A stretch of 64,000 nucleotides of DNA. It comes from Dysgonomonadaceae bacterium zrk40 (GTDB lineage Bacteria > Bacteroidota > Bacteroidia > Bacteroidales > Dysgonomonadaceae). A model generated the notes under the pieces. The model was not told the origin of the DNA. It searched no databases and worked only from the letters and a program-made list of their open reading frames with translations. Both the position numbers and the translations under genes were made by a program. The stretch is taken from positions 1,426,001 through 1,490,000 of the forward strand of contig CP070276.1 of assembly GCA_016916535.1 (NCBI GenBank). Reading direction: 5' to 3'. Position 1 is the first letter of the stretch. The number at the start of each line of letters is the position of its first letter. Positions 62,762 to 64,000 of this stretch are shown here, piece after piece.

Positions 62762-64000
62762 GTGAAACCAGGGATCATCAGCTACCGGGGCATACCATCT
62801 GCCCTGATCGTGTTGTTCTTTCTCTGCACGGGATGCAGCACGGGGAAGAACACTGCCCTGACGCGTGCCTACCACGAGCTGACCACACGCTACAACGTGT
62901 ACCACAACGCAGAGCAGGCTTATCAGGAAATACTGGAGGAGCAGTCGCGTAACTTTACAGATCGTTACGAGAGCCTTCTGCCCATCTACCCCCGGTTCAT
63001 ACCGGATGAGAAGCAGTTGCCGGGGGGACCATTTGACGGTGTGGTGGAGAAAGCATCAAAGGCGATCAGGGAACACTCTGTCACTGCTAAGCCTCGGCGC
63101 GACCCCACAAAAAGAGTCACAGTCGAAAAACGTCAGTGGCTGCAACAGGATGAGTTTAACCCCTTCCTGCACAATGCATGGATGCTCCTTGGAAAGGCAC
63201 ACCTGCAGAATGGAGACCTGGAGGAGGCATTGGCTGCCTTTACCCACATCAGTCGCATCTACCGTCATGATGAGATTGTCGTGCAGGAAGCAGCCATCCT
63301 GATGATGCGTTGTTATACGGAACAGAACCGACTCTATCAGGCAGAACAAAGTGCACGGGTGTTATTGTCCACAAATCTGCCGGGCAATTTGCAATCGCTC
63401 TTCGATGAGACCTACACTGGTTACCTGCTTAAAAAGGGGGATTACAATGCAGCCATACCGTGGCTTAAACGTGTGATCTCCAACGAAAAAGTGCAATCAC
63501 AAAAGAAAAGACTCCGCTACCTGTTGGGACAGCTGCTGCAACTCACCGGCGAACGGGAAGCAGCTTATCAGGCGTTCGGGGCGGTAAAAGGATTGTCAAC
63601 ACCTTTCGGTTTACAACTTCAGGCAACGATGAGTCAGCTTTCGCTTGCCCCACAAGCCAAACAGCATAAACTAAAAAAGGCTCTGGAAAAGATGAAAACC
63701 GGGGCCAATGAAGCTCAGTTGGCACGCATAGAAAAGAGTCTGGAGGGTATGGATCAAAGTACTATTGGAGCCTCATCACCGCTGGTAGAAACATCACAAA
63801 CTGCTTTCGAGGTTGATGACTCACTGCTCATTGTCGCCACGTTGCATGATTCTCTATACCAGAAGATTTATCATGCATTCATGAATGGAGATACTGCAAA
63901 GGTTAAAGCCGAGGCTACCCGGTTTATTGGTCAATTCCCTGAATCGGCATGGCTCCCGCAAATGAAACAGATGCTAGCGTTTGTATTGAGTGACAGGATG
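62762..64000 (+). CDS. porW: PorW/SprE-like type IX secretion lipoprotein, 5' part (413 codons in window)
   Basis: Open frame from a GTG at 62762 to the window's end with no stop; an in-frame TAG at 62732 and no ATG between fix the GTG as start. Lipobox FFLCTGC with Cys at about residue 25. Then LTTRYNVYHNAEQAYQE, the hallmark of PorW/SprE N-termini, followed by tetratricopeptide-like repeats (WMLLGKAHLQNGDLEEALAAFTHI, LLKKGDYNAAIPWLKRVI, LLGQLLQLTGEREAAYQAF). In Bacteroidota this outer-membrane-associated lipoprotein links the PorV/SprA translocon to PorKN rings and is needed for type IX secretion. Truncated only by the window edge. Confidence 0.88.
   Translation, partial: MKPGIISYRGIPSALIVLFFLCTGCSTGKNTALTRAYHELTTRYNVYHNAEQAYQEILEEQSRNFTDRYESLLPIYPRFIPDEKQLPGGPFDGVVEKASKAIREHSVTAKPRRDPTKRVTVEKRQWLQQDEFNPFLHNAWMLLGKAHLQNGDLEEALAAFTHISRIYRHDEIVVQEAAILMMRCYTEQNRLYQAEQSARVLLSTNLPGNLQSLFDETYTGYLLKKGDYNAAIPWLKRVISNEKVQSQKKRLRYLLGQLLQLTGEREAAYQAFGAVKGLSTPFGLQLQATMSQLSLAPQAKQHKLKKALEKMKTGANEAQLARIEKSLEGMDQSTIGASSPLVETSQTAFEVDDSLLIVATLHDSLYQKIYHAFMNGDTAKVKAEATRFIGQFPESAWLPQMKQMLAFVLSDRM

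Overview
The window reads as chromosomal DNA from a member of the Bacteroidota, most likely order Bacteroidales; a Dysgonomonadaceae-like relative (Proteiniphilum or Petrimonas type) is a guess from gene content only. The support is consistent. About twenty genes have a Bacteroidota-type -7 box (TAnnTTTG) just upstream, and four of these also have a -33 TTTG at or near the expected spacing. Families largely restricted to the phylum are present (DUF4251, DUF5020-like, DUF6427-like). There is a type IX secretion lipoprotein of the PorW/SprE type at the right edge, a FeoA-FeoB fusion, and an RND pump fused to its own outer-membrane factor.

Layout. 0.1-3.3 kb: ferritin overlapping a small membrane protein, a TraB/GumN lipoprotein and an RlmD-type rRNA methyltransferase. 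3.3-12 kb: a secreted GH2 glycosidase, class I and class II fumarases in tandem, then a divergent feoAB with an unlisted 53-residue Cys-rich partner. 12.1-25.2 kb: an accessory stretch with a lipoprotein, a hairpin-capped non-coding element (E1) cutting a small secreted ORF, an acyl-CoA synthetase, a metal-type RND/OMF fusion with its adaptor, gamma-glutamyltransferase, a second hairpin-capped element (E2) and two secreted CE1-like esterases. 25.3-26.4 kb: an intact IS982 element. 26.4-32.8 kb: tRNA-Leu, purN, acpP-fabF-rnc, pfkA, lpxB-surE. 32.9-48.7 kb: alkaline phosphatase, DUF4251, DUF6427-like, purD, a FabK/nitronate monooxygenase-like enzyme, a DPP-IV-like peptidase, a WalJ-like hydrolase leading into three glycosyltransferases, a SpoU methyltransferase, lpxH, a SufT-like gene, radC and a sodium/solute symporter. 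48.9-52.7 kb: an IS4-family element next to a stress cassette (DUF2383, YciE-like, SDR, CsbD). 52.8-64 kb: efp, a nucleobase permease co-oriented with a DUF5020 outer-membrane protein, cysS, yaaA, an SNF transporter, aroA, a Cys-motif membrane protein with a zinc-type ABC permease, a membrane-anchored thioredoxin and the 5' part of porW/sprE.

How the genes work together. Iron handling (ferritin, feoAB and its partner, Fe-S fumarase), envelope building (lpxB, lpxH, acpP-fabF, glycosyltransferases), purine synthesis and salvage (purN, purD, surE, NCS2) and secreted polymer degradation (GH2, esterases, DPP-IV, phosphatase) dominate. The genes are mostly short same-strand runs separated by bidirectional terminators where runs converge.

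The most unusual signal is the pair of non-coding elements E1 and E2. Each has long terminal inverted repeats that are themselves terminator-like hairpins pointing inward, and a perfect 12-13 bp central palindrome whose sequence differs between the copies while its self-complementarity is kept. All identifications were made by reading the sequence; no database search was run.
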